Assembly: GCA_039819095.1 (NCBI GenBank)
Contig: JBCBSP010000004.1
Location: forward strand, 124,001-188,000
From: JBCBSP01 sp039819095
GTDB lineage: Bacteria > Pseudomonadota > Alphaproteobacteria > Caulobacterales > Maricaulaceae
Reading direction: 5' to 3'
DNA length: 64,000 nt
Part shown: in pieces, positions 1 through 9,090 of the stretch
Numbering within the stretch: position 1 is the stretch's first letter
Layout of the letters: every line of letters starts with the position of its first letter
Translations under genes and position numbers: made by a program
The notes under the pieces: generated by a model
Told to the model about the DNA's origin: nothing
Seen by the model: only the letters and a program-made list of their open reading frames with translations
Databases searched by the model: none

Positions 1-31
1 CCGCCAGTGCCGCGAACAGGGCCAAGCGCAT
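1..31 (-). CDS. Start of a truncated secreted-protein gene (runs off left edge)
   Basis: Only the first ten codons are visible, reading MRLALFAALA on the minus strand, which looks like the beginning of a signal peptide. A GAGGA Shine-Dalgarno sequence lies about eight bases upstream of the ATG (plus-strand tcctc near 40-44). The gene runs out of the window, so the product cannot be named. It would be transcribed in the same direction as tldD but downstream of it. Confidence 0.5.
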   Translation of the reverse strand, partial: MRLALFAALA

Positions 32-159
32 GAGAAAATTCCTCAAAGAGTATCTGGTTGCCGCGCAAGCTAGTCCGCGTTCCGGCTCACGCCCCGTTAA
101 ACAACGGTCACAGCATTCACATGAATGTGAGGATGCGCTGCAGCAAAGTCTGTGAGCGG

Positions 160-1587
160 TTATCCGGCCCCGCCCACCGTCAGGCCCGACAGTTTCAGGC
201 TCGGCTGGCCGACGCCGACCGGCACGCCCTGTCCGGCCTTGCCGCACACGCCGACGCCAGGGTCCATCGCAAAATCATCGCCGATGGCGGTGATCCGGGT
301 CAGGGCGGTGGGCCCATCGCCGATCAGCGTCGCGCCCTTGATGGGCTCTTCGATCCTGCCGCCGCGAACCCGATAGGCCTCAGTGCAGCGGAAGACGAAC
401 TTGCCCGAGGTGATATCGACCTGGCCGCCGCCGAAATTCTTCGCGTAGATGCCGTCCTTGATGCTTTCAAGCATCTCACCGGGATCGTCCTCGCCTGCGG
501 TCATGATCGTATTGGTCATGCGCGGCATGGGCGGGCAGGCATAGCTCTCGCGCCGGCCATTCCCGGTCGGCTCCACGCCCATCAGGCGGGCGTTCATGCG
601 ATCCTGCATATAGCCGACCAGCATGCCGTCCTCGATCAGAACCGTGCGCGAGGTGGGCGTGCCTTCATCGTCCACGGTCAGCGAGCCGCGGCGCTCTGCG
701 ATCGTGCCGTCATCAATCACGGTGACGCCTCTGGAAGCGACCTGCTCGCCCATGCGCCCGGCGAAGGCGCTCGTGCCCTTGCGATTGAAATCGCCTTCCA
801 GCCCGTGCCCGACCGCTTCATGCAGCAGCACGGCCGGCCAGCCGGAACCCAGCATGATTTCCCACTCACCCGCCGGCGCATCCACCGCTTCCAGATTGAC
901 CTTGGCCACCCGAAGCGCCTCGTCGGCGAGATGCTTCCACTGGGACGGTTCCAGCCAGCGTTCGAACGCGGCGCGTCCGCCGGCGCCGGCGGAGCCGGTC
1001 TCGCGCCGTCCGTTGCGCTCGCAGGTGACCGACACGTTGATACGCACAAGCGGGCGGATATCGGCGCGCACATCGCCGCCTGATCGCACAATCCCGATCA
1101 CCCGACGCGATGCGGCCAGCGAGGCGGAAACCTGCACCACTTCCGGGTCGCTTGCGCGCGCATAGGCGTCGATCTCGGCCAGCAGCGCCGCCTTGGCCTC
1201 GAAGCCGGGCTGTTCGATGACATCGACATCGTCATAGAGCTTCACGTTCGTGCCCGCCGGCGGCGGGGCGAGGACGGCGTCCCGGCCCTTGCGCGCGGCC
1301 GCCGCGCTCTCGCCGGCGCGCTTGAGAGCCGCCAGAGAGGGGTCGTTGGAGTGTGAATAGCCGGTGGCCTCGCCGAACACGGCGCGCAGGCCAAAGCCGC
1401 GCTCGGAATCGAAATTGGCCGTCTTCAGACGCCCATCGTCGAAAACCAGCGACTCTGAGCTTGAGGTCTCGAGAAACAGCTCGCCATCATCCGCGCCCTG
1501 CAGCGCGGCGTTCAGAACACGTTCCGCATCGGCGGCGTCAAATTCGAATGCGGCGAGGGGATCGGTGGAAACGGACTGGGCGGACAT
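160..1587 (-). CDS. tldD: Metalloprotease TldD
   Basis: Cytoplasmic zinc protease subunit that acts with TldE/PmbA in processing small peptides, including some modified peptide precursors. The 475-residue length is typical. The HEAVGH metal-binding motif is at residues 256-261 and a conserved late cysteine at about residue 448 fits the HExxxH...C arrangement of the family. The ATG start is followed by an N-terminal domain of normal length. The partner tldE/pmbA is not in the window. TldD/E cleaves microcin B17 and similar peptides in enterobacteria; a link to the microcin-like cassette 15 kb away would be speculation, since TldD is conserved as a housekeeping gene here. Confidence 0.95.
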   Translation of the reverse strand: MSAQSVSTDPLAAFEFDAADAERVLNAALQGADDGELFLETSSSESLVFDDGRLKTANFDSERGFGLRAVFGEATGYSHSNDPSLAALKRAGESAAAARKGRDAVLAPPPAGTNVKLYDDVDVIEQPGFEAKAALLAEIDAYARASDPEVVQVSASLAASRRVIGIVRSGGDVRADIRPLVRINVSVTCERNGRRETGSAGAGGRAAFERWLEPSQWKHLADEALRVAKVNLEAVDAPAGEWEIMLGSGWPAVLLHEAVGHGLEGDFNRKGTSAFAGRMGEQVASRGVTVIDDGTIAERRGSLTVDDEGTPTSRTVLIEDGMLVGYMQDRMNARLMGVEPTGNGRRESYACPPMPRMTNTIMTAGEDDPGEMLESIKDGIYAKNFGGGQVDITSGKFVFRCTEAYRVRGGRIEEPIKGATLIGDGPTALTRITAIGDDFAMDPGVGVCGKAGQGVPVGVGQPSLKLSGLTVGGAG

Positions 1588-1667
1588 GGCGGGGCTCCGG
1601 ACGGCTCGTCATCAAACACTCAAGCCATCACATAGAGCGCTCAGCGCGCCAGCGCGAGGGGCGCTGA

Positions 1668-2300
1668 TCAGCCGGCGGGCTGATGGTCGAGAAAACGAGC
1701 CGGTTGTGCGGCGAACAGCGCGCGGTCCGGATCGGCCTCGGTCGCTTTGACATAGGCGGAATAGGCCGCCGCATAGGCGCCCTGGCTTTCCTCCGCGACG
1801 GCGAGATTGAACCAGGCGTCGGCTTCGCGGGCGTCGCCAAGCGCGATCACTTCGCGGGCGGCTTCAGCGCCATCTTCGTGTCGGCCAGCCTTGATCAGCG
1901 CGGCTGCGAGATTGAGCAGAATGCCGCCATCGCCAAGCTCCAGCTCATCGGCCATCTCCAGATCGCGCACCGCGCCGTCGGCGTCGCCGCGCGCCATCGC
2001 GATCACGCCTCGATTGGCCAGAACAGCCGCGCGCGCGGCGTCATCTAGGCCGCCATTCTGCAGTGCGAAATCGCACGCGCCCAACGCTGAAGCGCCTGGC
2101 ATCGGCGCCCCGGCTGCTGATTCGCACTCGGCCAGAGCTGCACCCAGCCCAGAGTCCGACTGCGCTCCGTATGCGGCGCCGCTGAGCAGGACCACACAGG
2201 CCGCAGCGAGCGCTACGGCGGCGGCGAGTCCAAAGGCGGCTCCCATGACAGCCTGAGCTAAGCATTTGTTACGATAGGCGTTATCTTCGCCCTGGTGCAT
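1668..2300 (-). CDS. Tetratricopeptide-repeat protein with N-terminal membrane anchor
   Basis: A 210-residue protein with a hydrophobic segment at roughly residues 15-45 (anchor or signal peptide) followed by helical TPR-like repeats, for example the stretches around DGGILLNLAAALIKAGR and EADAWFNLAVAEESQG. It is therefore probably a periplasmic or inner-membrane scaffold. The ATG at 2300 is preferred over the one at 2315 because GGAGGGG sits about eight bases before it. The specific partner is unknown. It diverges from ctaC, with about 210 bases between them. Confidence 0.75.
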   Translation of the reverse strand: MHQGEDNAYRNKCLAQAVMGAAFGLAAAVALAAACVVLLSGAAYGAQSDSGLGAALAECESAAGAPMPGASALGACDFALQNGGLDDAARAAVLANRGVIAMARGDADGAVRDLEMADELELGDGGILLNLAAALIKAGRHEDGAEAAREVIALGDAREADAWFNLAVAEESQGAYAAAYSAYVKATEADPDRALFAAQPARFLDHQPAG

Positions 2301-2514
2301 CGCGACCCCCTCCATTCACCCCATTCCCCAACAGTTTTGTAACAGAGCTGATGCGGGCGCTCCATACCTCAGTTGAGGGGTGGAGCTGAAAAAACCTTGA
2401 GAAGTGCGACAAAAAGGGGCTTAAACGCCCCTGACAGGCGGGGTGTTGAAATCTATATTCCGCCCCGCTCGATAGGGTCTCCTATCGCTAACGCTTTGCA
2501 TTTTCGGGGTTGTC

Positions 2515-3387
2515 ATGCGCTTGAAGGCTTTCGCCGCACTTGCCGCGCTCTTTGCTCTCTTAACTGGAGCCGCGTCGGCCACCATCATCGGAGCGCCGGT
2601 CGACGGTCAGCTCGGCCTGCAGCCGGCGGCCACGCCGGTGAAGGAGCAGATCGACACCTTCCACAACCTGCTCCTGTGGATCATCACGGTGATCTCCCTC
2701 TTCGTTCTGGCCCTGCTGGTCTGGGTCATGGTGCGCTACCGCGCCAAGGAGGGCGTCGAGCCGCAGAAATTCAGCCACAATACGCTGGTGGAAGTCGTGT
2801 GGACCGTGGTTCCGGTCATCATCCTGGTGGTTATCGCCGTGCCGTCCTTCCGGCTGCTGTATTTCCAGGATGTGATCCCGGAAGCCGATTTCACGATCAA
2901 GACCACGGGCAACCAGTGGAACTGGTCGTATGAATATCCCGACCATGGCGGGTTCGGCTGGGTCGCCAACATGGTGGCTGACGAAGAACTCAACACCGGC
3001 GCGGCCTGGCCGCAGGAGCGCAATCTGTCGACCGACATCCCGGTCGTGGTGCCCGCCGGCTCAACCGTGCGCGTCGAGGTGACGGCCTCTGACGTGATCC
3101 ACAACTGGGCGATGCCGGCTTTCGGCATCAAGATGGACGCCATACCCGGTCGGTTGAACGAAACCTGGTTTGAGGTGGGCGACGAGGATATCGGGATCTA
3201 TTTCGGCCAGTGTTCGGAGCTGTGCGGCCTGCTGCACGCCTTCATGCCGATCGAAATTCACGTAGTGCCGCAAGAGGTGTTCGACGCCTGGGTGGTCGCT
3301 GCGAACGAAGACCCGTACGAGGCGCCGCAAGTGCTCGCGGCCTACTATGAAGATACGCGCGCCACGCGCATGGCCTCGGCCGAGTAA
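2515..3387 (+). CDS. ctaC: Cytochrome c oxidase subunit II
   Basis: Carries the binuclear CuA centre that accepts electrons from cytochrome c. The 290-residue protein has a signal peptide (about residues 1-23), two membrane helices (about 44-66 and 85-107) and a periplasmic cupredoxin domain. CuA ligands are visible as C233, C237, H241 and M244 in CSELCGLLHAFM. It is the first gene of the aa3 oxidase cluster, ending 15 bases before ctaD. No cytochrome c domain is fused at the C-terminus. Naming follows the alphaproteobacterial cta scheme; coxB is the synonym. Confidence 0.97.
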   Translation: MRLKAFAALAALFALLTGAASATIIGAPVDGQLGLQPAATPVKEQIDTFHNLLLWIITVISLFVLALLVWVMVRYRAKEGVEPQKFSHNTLVEVVWTVVPVIILVVIAVPSFRLLYFQDVIPEADFTIKTTGNQWNWSYEYPDHGGFGWVANMVADEELNTGAAWPQERNLSTDIPVVVPAGSTVRVEVTASDVIHNWAMPAFGIKMDAIPGRLNETWFEVGDEDIGIYFGQCSELCGLLHAFMPIEIHVVPQEVFDAWVVAANEDPYEAPQVLAAYYEDTRATRMASAE

Positions 3388-3402
3388 GGAGAGACGAAGA
3401 AC

Positions 3403-5040
3403 ATGTCTGACGCTGCAACCGCGCATCACGACGACCACACGCCCAGCCTTTATGACTGGAAGCGGTGGGTCTACTCCACGAACCACAAAGACATCGGCAC
3501 GATGTATCTCGTGTTTGCGATCATTGCGGGCGTGATCGGCGGCGCCATGTCCGGCCTGATCCGCTGGGAACTCGCCGAGCCGGGCCTTCAGGTCTTCACC
3601 GGCGCCAATACCGGCTGGGGCGCGATCTTCGGCAATGAGCATAACTACAACGTCATCACGACGATGCACGGGCTGATCATGATCTTCTTCATGGTCATGC
3701 CGGCGATGATCGGCGGGTTCGGCAACTGGTTCGTGCCGCTGATGATCGGCGCGCCGGACATGGCGTTCCCGCGCATGAACAACATCTCCTTCTGGCTTCT
3801 GCCTTTCTCGTTCGCGCTGCTTCTGATCTCGATGTTCGTGCCCGGCGTTGGCGGGGATAACGGGTTTGGCGGCGGCTGGGTGATGTATCCACCGCTATCG
3901 ACAAGCGGGCATAACGGGCCGGCCTTCGATCTGGTGATCCTGTCGCTTCATATCGCGGGCATCAGCTCGATCCTGGGCGCGATCAACTTCATCACCACCA
4001 TCTTCAACATGCGCGCACCGGGCATGACGCTGCACAAGATGCCGCTCTTCGTCTGGTCGATGCTGGTGACCACCTTCCTCTTGCTGCTGGCGGTTCCGGT
4101 CCTGGCCGGCGCTCTGACCATGCTGCTCACCGACCGCAATTTCGGGACGACCTTCTTCGACCCGGCCGGCGGCGGCGACCCGGTCATGTTCCAGCACCTG
4201 TTCTGGTTCTTCGGTCATCCGGAAGTCTACATCCTGATCCTGCCGGGCTTCGGGATGATCAGCCATATCGTGTCGACCTTCTCCAAGAAGCCGGTCTTCG
4301 GCTATCTGGGCATGGCCTACGCCATGGTCGCGATCGGCTTCATCGGTTTCATCGTGTGGGCGCACCACATGTACACCGTGGGCATGAACGTGAACCTGAA
4401 GGCCTATTTCGTCGCCGCCACGATGATCATCGCGGTGCCCACCGGCATCAAGATCTTCTCCTGGATCGCGACGATGTGGGGCGGCTCGATCTCCTTCCGC
4501 ACCCCGATGCTCTGGGCGATCGGCTTCATCTTCCTGTTCACCGTGGGCGGCGTGACCGGCGTGGTGCTGGCCAATGCCGGCGTGGATACCTCGCTGCACG
4601 ACACTTATTACGTTGTGGCGCACTTCCACTACGTGCTGTCGCTGGGCGCGGTGTTCTCCATCTTCGCGGGCTTCTACTACTGGTTCGAGAAGATCTGGGG
4701 CGTGAAGTATAATTCCTTCCTGGCCCGCACCCAGTTCTGGCTGTTCTTCATCGGCGCCAACATCATCTTCTTCCCGCAGCACTTCCTGGGCCTGGCCGGG
4801 ATGCCGCGGCGCTATGTGGATTATCCGGACGGCTACGCCTTCTGGAACATGGTCTCCTCGTGGGGCTATGTGGTCATGGCGCTTGGCATGGTGGTGTTCT
4901 TCATCCTGCTGATCGAGGCGGCGCTGCGCCGTCGTCCCGCCGAGGCCAATCCCTGGGGCGAAGGCGCGACCACGCTTGAGTGGACGCTGTCCTCCCCGCC
5001 GCCCTTCCACCAGTTCAGCGAACTGCCGAAGATCAAGTAG
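3403..5040 (+). CDS. ctaD: Cytochrome c oxidase subunit I
   Basis: Catalytic subunit of the aa3-type oxidase, holding haem a, haem a3 and CuB and pumping protons in the inner membrane. The 545-residue protein has the expected twelve-helix hydrophobic pattern. The CuB/K-channel region reads GHPEVYILILPGFG, the histidine pair WAHHMY is present, and HFHYVLS carries the late haem ligands. A GGAGA Shine-Dalgarno sequence precedes the ATG. It is followed 27 bases later by ctaB. Confidence 0.98.
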   Translation: MSDAATAHHDDHTPSLYDWKRWVYSTNHKDIGTMYLVFAIIAGVIGGAMSGLIRWELAEPGLQVFTGANTGWGAIFGNEHNYNVITTMHGLIMIFFMVMPAMIGGFGNWFVPLMIGAPDMAFPRMNNISFWLLPFSFALLLISMFVPGVGGDNGFGGGWVMYPPLSTSGHNGPAFDLVILSLHIAGISSILGAINFITTIFNMRAPGMTLHKMPLFVWSMLVTTFLLLLAVPVLAGALTMLLTDRNFGTTFFDPAGGGDPVMFQHLFWFFGHPEVYILILPGFGMISHIVSTFSKKPVFGYLGMAYAMVAIGFIGFIVWAHHMYTVGMNVNLKAYFVAATMIIAVPTGIKIFSWIATMWGGSISFRTPMLWAIGFIFLFTVGGVTGVVLANAGVDTSLHDTYYVVAHFHYVLSLGAVFSIFAGFYYWFEKIWGVKYNSFLARTQFWLFFIGANIIFFPQHFLGLAGMPRRYVDYPDGYAFWNMVSSWGYVVMALGMVVFFILLIEAALRRRPAEANPWGEGATTLEWTLSSPPPFHQFSELPKIK

Positions 5041-5067
5041 GCGTTTGCTAGCGAACGAAGGATTGTC

Positions 5068-6087
5068 GTGACCGACGCTTCTGTCGATCTCAGCCCGGGC
5101 GGCGCTGCGAAAGCGGCGCCGCCTGAGGCTCATCAAGGCTCTGAACGTCTGGCGAGCTCGCGGGACTATTTTGACCTGATGAAGCCGCGCGTGATGACGC
5201 TGGTGGTCTTCACGGGACTGGCGGGCCTTGTTGCTGCGCCTGGCACGATGAACTGGATTTCCGCCGCGATCGCCATTTTGTGCATCGCGGTCGGCGCCGG
5301 CGCTGCCGGGGCCTTCAACATGGCCTATGACGCCGATATCGATGCGGTGATGAAGCGCACCCGAAAGCGCCCGGTTCCCACCGGCCGCGTTCCGGGCAGC
5401 GAGGCCTACGCCTTTTCCGGCGTGATGGCGCTGGGCTCGGTTCTGCTCATGGCGCTGGCGACGAATTATGTCGCGGCGGGTCTGCTGGCCTTTTCCATCT
5501 TCTTCTACTGCGTTGTCTATACGGTCTGGCTGAAGCGCTCCACGCCTCAGAATATCGTCATTGGCGGCGCCGCAGGGGCCTTCCCGCCGATGATCGGCTG
5601 GGCGGCGGCGACCGGGTCGGTCAGCCTTGAGGCGGTGATCCTGTTCTCGATCATTTTTTTGTGGACCCCGCCGCACTCCTGGGCGCTGGCGCTGTACAAG
5701 TCGGGCGATTATTCCGCCGCCGGCGTGCCGATGATGCCGGTCGCGAAGGGCGCGAAATCCACACGTGCCCAGATTCTGATCTACACCTTCGCTTATCTGG
5801 CCGCCTCCGCCGCGCCGGTCTTTATCGGTCTGGGCGGTCTGGTTTACGCGGTCGCCGCGCTGGGCGGCGGCGCGCTCTTCCTGACGCTGGCGGTGCGGGT
5901 CTTCCTGTCCAGGGCCGGCGACGCCAATGCGGCCGAAGACGAGCTTTATGCCGTGCGCGCCGGCGACAAGGCCGCGCGTGATCTGTTCGCCTATTCCATC
6001 GCGCATCTGGCGATTCTGTTCGCAGCGCTGCTCGTCGAGCACGGCGCCGGTGCCTTCATCGCCCTTCCCGGCCTGGGAGGCGCGTAA
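5068..6087 (+). CDS. ctaB: Protoheme IX farnesyltransferase (haem O synthase)
   Basis: Inner-membrane prenyltransferase that adds farnesyl to haem B, giving haem O for the aa3 oxidase. The UbiA-family aspartate-rich motif NMAYDADIDAVMKRTRKRP is at about residues 87-105, and the second Asp-containing loop reads LYKSGDYSAAGVPM. The start is GTG with AAGGA upstream, and there is a roughly 35-residue polar N-terminal extension before the first helix. The stop codon region overlaps the ATG of the next small gene, which indicates translational coupling. Confidence 0.95.
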   Translation: MTDASVDLSPGGAAKAAPPEAHQGSERLASSRDYFDLMKPRVMTLVVFTGLAGLVAAPGTMNWISAAIAILCIAVGAGAAGAFNMAYDADIDAVMKRTRKRPVPTGRVPGSEAYAFSGVMALGSVLLMALATNYVAAGLLAFSIFFYCVVYTVWLKRSTPQNIVIGGAAGAFPPMIGWAAATGSVSLEAVILFSIIFLWTPPHSWALALYKSGDYSAAGVPMMPVAKGAKSTRAQILIYTFAYLAASAAPVFIGLGGLVYAVAALGGGALFLTLAVRVFLSRAGDANAAEDELYAVRAGDKAARDLFAYSIAHLAILFAALLVEHGAGAFIALPGLGGA

Positions 6088-6305
6088 TGTCGAATGACGA
6101 CACTCCGCGCCGCGATGAGGCTGAATGGAGCGATCCGGCCGTGGACGGCGCGCCTGACAGCGTGACGCTCTCGCCGGCTGAAGAGGCTGCGCGCAAGCGC
6201 CGCAATCGCATGATCGCGCTGGGGCTTGTCGGCTTCATCGCGCTGATTTTCCTCACCACCGTGGTGCGGTTGAGCACGAATTATAATTCTGGTCCCGGAG
6301 GATGA
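6087..6305 (+). CDS. Small single-helix oxidase-cluster protein (CoxF-like)
   Basis: A 72-residue protein with a charged acidic N-terminus and one membrane helix at about residues 42-62, followed by a short Gly-rich tail. Proteins of this size and layout sit between ctaB and ctaG in many alphaproteobacterial oxidase clusters and are annotated CoxF/CtaF, with no defined activity. It overlaps the end of ctaB and ends one base before the ctaG start codon. A role in oxidase assembly is inferred from position alone. Confidence 0.8.
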   Translation: MSNDDTPRRDEAEWSDPAVDGAPDSVTLSPAEEAARKRRNRMIALGLVGFIALIFLTTVVRLSTNYNSGPGG

Positions 6306-6306
6306 T

Positions 6307-6909
6307 GTGACCTGGCTGACCGGCCTTTTCTCGAAGCTGGACAAGAACGCCCGCGTCTTCGCGATCTGCTTTTCGATCGCCGGCGGCATGGTGGGCGCGG
6401 CCTATGCGGCGGTGCCGCTATACGATCTGTTCTGCCGCGTGACCGGCTATGGCGGCACCACCCAGGTGGCGCAGTATGAGCCCGGCCAGATCATTGATCG
6501 TCAGGTCACGGTGCGCTTTGACGCCTCCAACGCGCGCGGGTTTCCGTGGACGTTCGAGCCGGTCCAGAAGGAAATGACTCTCAATGTCGGCGAAACGGCG
6601 CTCGCCTTCTATCGCGCGACGAACACCACCGACCAGCCGATCACCGGCGTTGCGACCTATAATGTGACCCCGTTCAAGGTCGCGCCCTACTTCGCCAAGC
6701 TGGAATGCTTCTGCTTCACAGAGCAGACGCTTCAGCCGGGCGAATCGATGGACATGCCAGTCATCTTCTTCGTCGATCCGCAGCTGGATGACGAAGAGCG
6801 GCTGGACGATATCCGCACCGTGACGCTGTCCTACACCTTCTGGACGGCCGGTGAGGAAGACCCGGCCTATGAGGTCGCCGAGCTGGACGAGGACGCATCC
6901 AGTTCCTGA
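6307..6909 (+). CDS. ctaG: Cytochrome c oxidase assembly protein CtaG (Cox11 family)
   Basis: Membrane-anchored periplasmic copper chaperone that delivers copper to the CuB site of subunit I. The 200-residue protein has one N-terminal helix (about 14-38) with VPLYDLFCRVTGYGGT directly after it, and the copper-binding KLECFCFTEQ motif (CFC) at about residues 136-145. The start is GTG, one base after the preceding stop. It belongs to the same transcription unit as ctaB and ctaE. Confidence 0.95.
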   Translation: MTWLTGLFSKLDKNARVFAICFSIAGGMVGAAYAAVPLYDLFCRVTGYGGTTQVAQYEPGQIIDRQVTVRFDASNARGFPWTFEPVQKEMTLNVGETALAFYRATNTTDQPITGVATYNVTPFKVAPYFAKLECFCFTEQTLQPGESMDMPVIFFVDPQLDDEERLDDIRTVTLSYTFWTAGEEDPAYEVAELDEDASSS

Positions 6910-7035
6910 TCGCGTTTAGCGATCTTGTGCACACGCGCGCATGCGCGCATTGATGGACGAAACGGGCGCGGGTATAGCTGCGCTGACGCTTAAGGCCTGA
7001 ACACTCAGGCGGGACAGACAAGGCGGGAGATCACG

Positions 7036-7926
7036 ATGGCTGGCGGAGCCGTAAAGCACGATTATCATCTGGTCGATCCGAGCCCGTGGCCGTTCGTCGG
7101 CTCGCTCGGCGCGTTCGTCATGGCGATCGGCCTGGTGGTCCTGATGAAGGGCCTGACCACATCCGATGCGGCTGCGGTGCAATTCTTCCTGGGCGAAGGC
7201 TCCTGGACGCTCTTCCTCGTCGGCACGCTCCTGGTGGGCTACACGATGATCGGCTGGTGGGGCGATGTGATCAAGGAATCGCGCCAGGGCGATCATACGC
7301 CGGTCGTCGATATCGGCCTGCGCTACGGCATGATCCTGTTCATCGTGTCGGAAGTGATGTTCTTCGTCGCCTGGTTCTGGATGTTCTTCGAGGCCGCGCT
7401 CTTCCACGATGTGCGCGCCGGCGCAAGCTGGTACGGGCCGGCCATCGGGGCGGACTTCACAGGTTGGGAAAACTGGCCTCCGCCGGGTGTGGAGACGTTC
7501 GATCCCTTCCACCTGCCGCTGATCAACACGCTGGTTCTGCTTCTGTCCGGCACGACCGTGACCTGGGCGCACCACGCGATGGAGCATGGCGACCGCAAGG
7601 GCGCCAAGCTCGGGCTCCTGCTCACCGTTATCCTGGGCATGTGCTTCACCGCCCTGCAGGTCTACGAGTACACCCACGCCTACTTCGCCTTTGGCGGAAA
7701 CCTGTATGGCGCGACCTTCTTCATGGCGACCGGCTTCCACGGCGCGCACGTCGTGATCGGAACCGTCTTCCTGGCGGTCTGCCTGATGCGGCTCATGGCC
7801 GGTCACTTCACGCCGCAAAAGCATTTCGGCTTCGAAGCGGCGGCCTGGTACTGGCACTTCGTCGACGTGGTGTGGCTGTTCCTGTTCGCCTTCGTCTATG
7901 TCGTCTTCGCCGGACCCGGCCACTAA
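7036..7926 (+). CDS. ctaE: Cytochrome c oxidase subunit III
   Basis: Non-catalytic core subunit that stabilises subunit I. The 296-residue protein shows seven hydrophobic helices with the family features EVMFFVAWFWMFFEAAL, TVTWAHHAM and FHGAHVVIGT, and ends with the usual WYWHFVDVVWLFLF helix. A GGCGGGAGA sequence precedes the ATG. A 126-base gap separates it from ctaG, longer than elsewhere in the cluster, so an additional internal promoter is possible. Confidence 0.97.
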   Translation: MAGGAVKHDYHLVDPSPWPFVGSLGAFVMAIGLVVLMKGLTTSDAAAVQFFLGEGSWTLFLVGTLLVGYTMIGWWGDVIKESRQGDHTPVVDIGLRYGMILFIVSEVMFFVAWFWMFFEAALFHDVRAGASWYGPAIGADFTGWENWPPPGVETFDPFHLPLINTLVLLLSGTTVTWAHHAMEHGDRKGAKLGLLLTVILGMCFTALQVYEYTHAYFAFGGNLYGATFFMATGFHGAHVVIGTVFLAVCLMRLMAGHFTPQKHFGFEAAAWYWHFVDVVWLFLFAFVYVVFAGPGH

Positions 7927-7957
7927 ACGCTGAGATCCGCAACAAAGGCGGTGCGCC

Positions 7958-8329
7958 TTGAAAACGCCGAACCCCTTTCTCGCCGGACTGCGCGCTCGCT
8001 GTCCGAAATGCGGGGAAGGGGTTCTGTTTTCCGGCTATCTGAAAATCGCCGACCAGTGCCCGGTCTGCGGGCTGGATTTCAGCGGTGAGGACGCCGGCGA
8101 CGGCCCGGCGGTGTTCATCATCTTCATCGCGGGGGCCATCCTCGTTCCGCTCGCCCTGATCGTGGAGCTTGCCTTCACGCCGCCGCTTCTGGTTCACGCC
8201 GTGCTCTGGACGCCGCTGACCATGCTGATCTGCCTTGCATTGCTGCGCCCCTTCAAGGCGACGTTGTTCGCGCTCCAGTATCAGAACGCAGCCCGCGAAG
8301 CGCGCCTCGATGATGATCTGCAATTCTGA
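7958..8329 (+). CDS. DUF983 family membrane protein
   Basis: A 123-residue protein with an N-terminal zinc-ribbon-like cysteine pattern (RCPKCGEGVLF and CPVCGLDF) followed by two membrane helices. DUF983 genes commonly follow ctaE in alphaproteobacterial oxidase clusters, and the function is not established. The start is TTG, preceded by AAAGGCGG. It is followed six bases later by the SURF1 gene, so it is very likely co-transcribed. Confidence 0.88.
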   Translation: MKTPNPFLAGLRARCPKCGEGVLFSGYLKIADQCPVCGLDFSGEDAGDGPAVFIIFIAGAILVPLALIVELAFTPPLLVHAVLWTPLTMLICLALLRPFKATLFALQYQNAAREARLDDDLQF

Positions 8330-8335
8330 CAGGCT

Positions 8336-9037
8336 TTGAAGTCTTTCGCCATGATGTTCCGTCCTTATCCCATCCTGACCCTGGCCATCGCGCCGGTGCT
8401 GGCGCTGCTGGTTGCGCTGGGCTTCTGGCAGCTGGACCGAATGGGCTGGAAGCGTGAGGCCCTGGATGCGTTTGAACTGGCCCGCGCTGAAGGCGCGTTG
8501 ACGCTTGGCGAGGCGCTGTGTTCGGACCGGCCGGCCGATGGCGCGCGCGCTGAGGCCCCGGTGCTGCGCGAAGGCGCGCCGACGCTGCGTGTCTATGGCC
8601 GGGACGCGGCCAACGCGCCGGGCTGGCGCATCTTTGCGCCGGCTGATGCGCCCGCCTGTGTTCGCGCCAGCACGGTGTTGGTGGAGACGGGCTTTTCACC
8701 GCTCAACAGTGAGGCCTTCATCCCCCTCCAGACCGGTCTGCGATATGAGACGCCAACCCGGCCCGGACCTTTCACCCCGGGCCCTGATGCGTCCGGCGAG
8801 GCCTTCTACGCGTTCGATCGCGCCGGCATGGCCGCGCGTCTGAACCTGACCGAAGAAGAGCTCTTTGCCGGCCTCTGGCTGGCGCGCGATAATGGCGAGC
8901 CGCCGGCGCACCTGGCCCAGACGCCGCCCGAACGCCATTTTGGTTATGCCGTGACGTGGTTTGCGATGACGCTGGCGCTGATCGCAGTTTATCTCGCCTT
9001 TCATGCCGCGCGCGGTCGGCTGCGCTTTCGCCGATGA
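8336..9037 (+). CDS. SURF1 family oxidase assembly protein
   Basis: Assists insertion of haem a into subunit I. The 233-residue protein has the family layout of an N-terminal helix (about 11-28) with GFWQLDRMGWK directly after it, a large periplasmic loop, and a C-terminal helix preceded by HFGYAVTWFAMT. The first candidate start is TTG at 8336. An ATGATG at 8351 is a plausible alternative that would shorten the protein by five residues. It is the last gene of the cytochrome oxidase locus. Confidence 0.92.
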   Translation: MKSFAMMFRPYPILTLAIAPVLALLVALGFWQLDRMGWKREALDAFELARAEGALTLGEALCSDRPADGARAEAPVLREGAPTLRVYGRDAANAPGWRIFAPADAPACVRASTVLVETGFSPLNSEAFIPLQTGLRYETPTRPGPFTPGPDASGEAFYAFDRAGMAARLNLTEEELFAGLWLARDNGEPPAHLAQTPPERHFGYAVTWFAMTLALIAVYLAFHAARGRLRFRR

Positions 9038-9090
9038 TCGCTTGAGCTCTCCGACGAGGCGCGTGTAATGGTAATGAACTCAATAGGGTA

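Noticed and set aside
111..136. CATTCA-CA-TGAATG palindrome upstream of the truncated left-edge gene
   Set aside because: Six-base arms only, without a regulator or second copy nearby; not distinguishable from chance.
160..1587. TldD as a maturation protease of the microcin-like cassette
   Set aside because: TldD is a conserved housekeeping protein here, 15 kb from the cassette; the C39 exporter already provides leader cleavage.
3895..6042. A 715-codon open frame antisense to ctaD and ctaB
   Set aside because: Composition is dominated by Arg, His, Gly, Asp and Gln without hydrophobic cores. It is the reverse shadow of two GC-rich membrane-protein genes.
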